Positions 6,867 through 7,049 of a stretch of DNA of 7,049 nt are shown piece after piece. This stretch comes from Rikenellaceae bacterium (GTDB lineage Bacteria; Bacteroidota; Bacteroidia; Bacteroidales; UBA932). The position numbers and the translations under genes were made by a program. The notes under the pieces were generated by a model that was given only the letters and a program-made list of their open reading frames with translations, had not been told where the DNA came from and made no database searches. Every line of letters begins with the position of its first letter. The first letter of the stretch is position 1. The stretch lies in assembly GCA_900767405.1 (NCBI GenBank), contig CAAFZB010000049.1:1-7049 (forward strand), in the 5' to 3' direction.

Positions 6867-7049
6867 TTACCTGGCCCGGCCAACCCAATCGGGGTACGAA
6901 AGGGTGTTGATTCTCCGTTCAATGTTCCGCCGGATTGTACGCAGGTAGCCTTTGTTCATACTGGGGTTGCGTTTCTCCGGGCTGGGCAGTCCGCAGGCCA
7001 GGGCCACGGCTTCCCCGGTATTCAGTTTTGCGGGTTCCTTGCCGAAATA
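6867..7049 (-). CDS. Monofunctional peptidoglycan transglycosylase (GT51), C-terminal part
   Basis: Only the last 60 codons are visible; the 5' part lies beyond the right edge. The fragment reads YFGKEPAKLNTGEAVALACG followed by LPSPEKRNPSMNKGYL, matching the end of the GT51 glycosyltransferase domain (YFGK, then EAALLA-type helix, then LPxPxxxNP). GT51 enzymes polymerise lipid II into glycan strands at the outer face of the inner membrane. The protein stops about 25 residues after the NP motif, with no transpeptidase domain, so it is the monofunctional type (MtgA-like) rather than a class A penicillin-binding protein. The catalytic Glu residues lie upstream, outside the window. The stop codon (6867-6869) is immediately next to the stop of the CDF gene. 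Confidence 0.8.
   Translation of the reverse strand, partial: YFGKEPAKLNTGEAVALACGLPSPEKRNPSMNKGYLRTIRRNIERRINTLSYPDWVGRAR

Overview
The window looks like ordinary chromosomal DNA from a member of the Bacteroidetes, probably Bacteroidales. The evidence is that both divergent intergenic regions carry exact matches to the Bacteroidetes -7 promoter element TAnnTTTG, start codons lack clear Shine-Dalgarno sites, and the secreted proteins have short signal peptides, two of them ending in an A|Q cleavage site typical of the phylum. Base composition is near balanced by eye. Genus cannot be assigned from this sequence alone.

Layout, left to right. On the minus strand, a long secreted TPR-repeat protein (342-2378) is followed, with an 8-base overlap, by a metallo-beta-lactamase-fold hydrolase that runs off the left edge (1-349). 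Diverging from the TPR gene on the plus strand is a secreted protein with an M28 zinc-peptidase fold (2414-3367), in which most metal ligands and the catalytic glutamates are replaced. It meets, stop codon to stop codon, a secreted glycerophosphodiester phosphodiesterase on the minus strand (3368-4210). Diverging from that is a compact plus-strand run of three genes: glucose-6-phosphate isomerase (pgi, 4287-5576), a small four-helix DMT/DUF486 membrane protein (5580-5957) and a CDF-family metal cation exporter (5970-6866). The CDF gene again abuts, with no intergenic base, a convergent minus-strand gene: the C-terminus of a monofunctional GT51 peptidoglycan transglycosylase that runs off the right edge (6867-7049).

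The genes form at least four transcription units: TPR-MBL, M28-like, GDPD, and pgi-DMT-CDF. They do not form an obvious single pathway; they mix central metabolism, envelope functions (GDPD, transglycosylase) and transport. I see no mobile element, CRISPR array, tRNA or rRNA, and no convincing new multigene system. No stretch over 300 bases is without a gene; the longest gap is 76 bases. The points most worth a second look are the degenerate M28 protein and the perfect palindrome at 2387-2402, formed by two face-to-face -7 elements of divergent genes.
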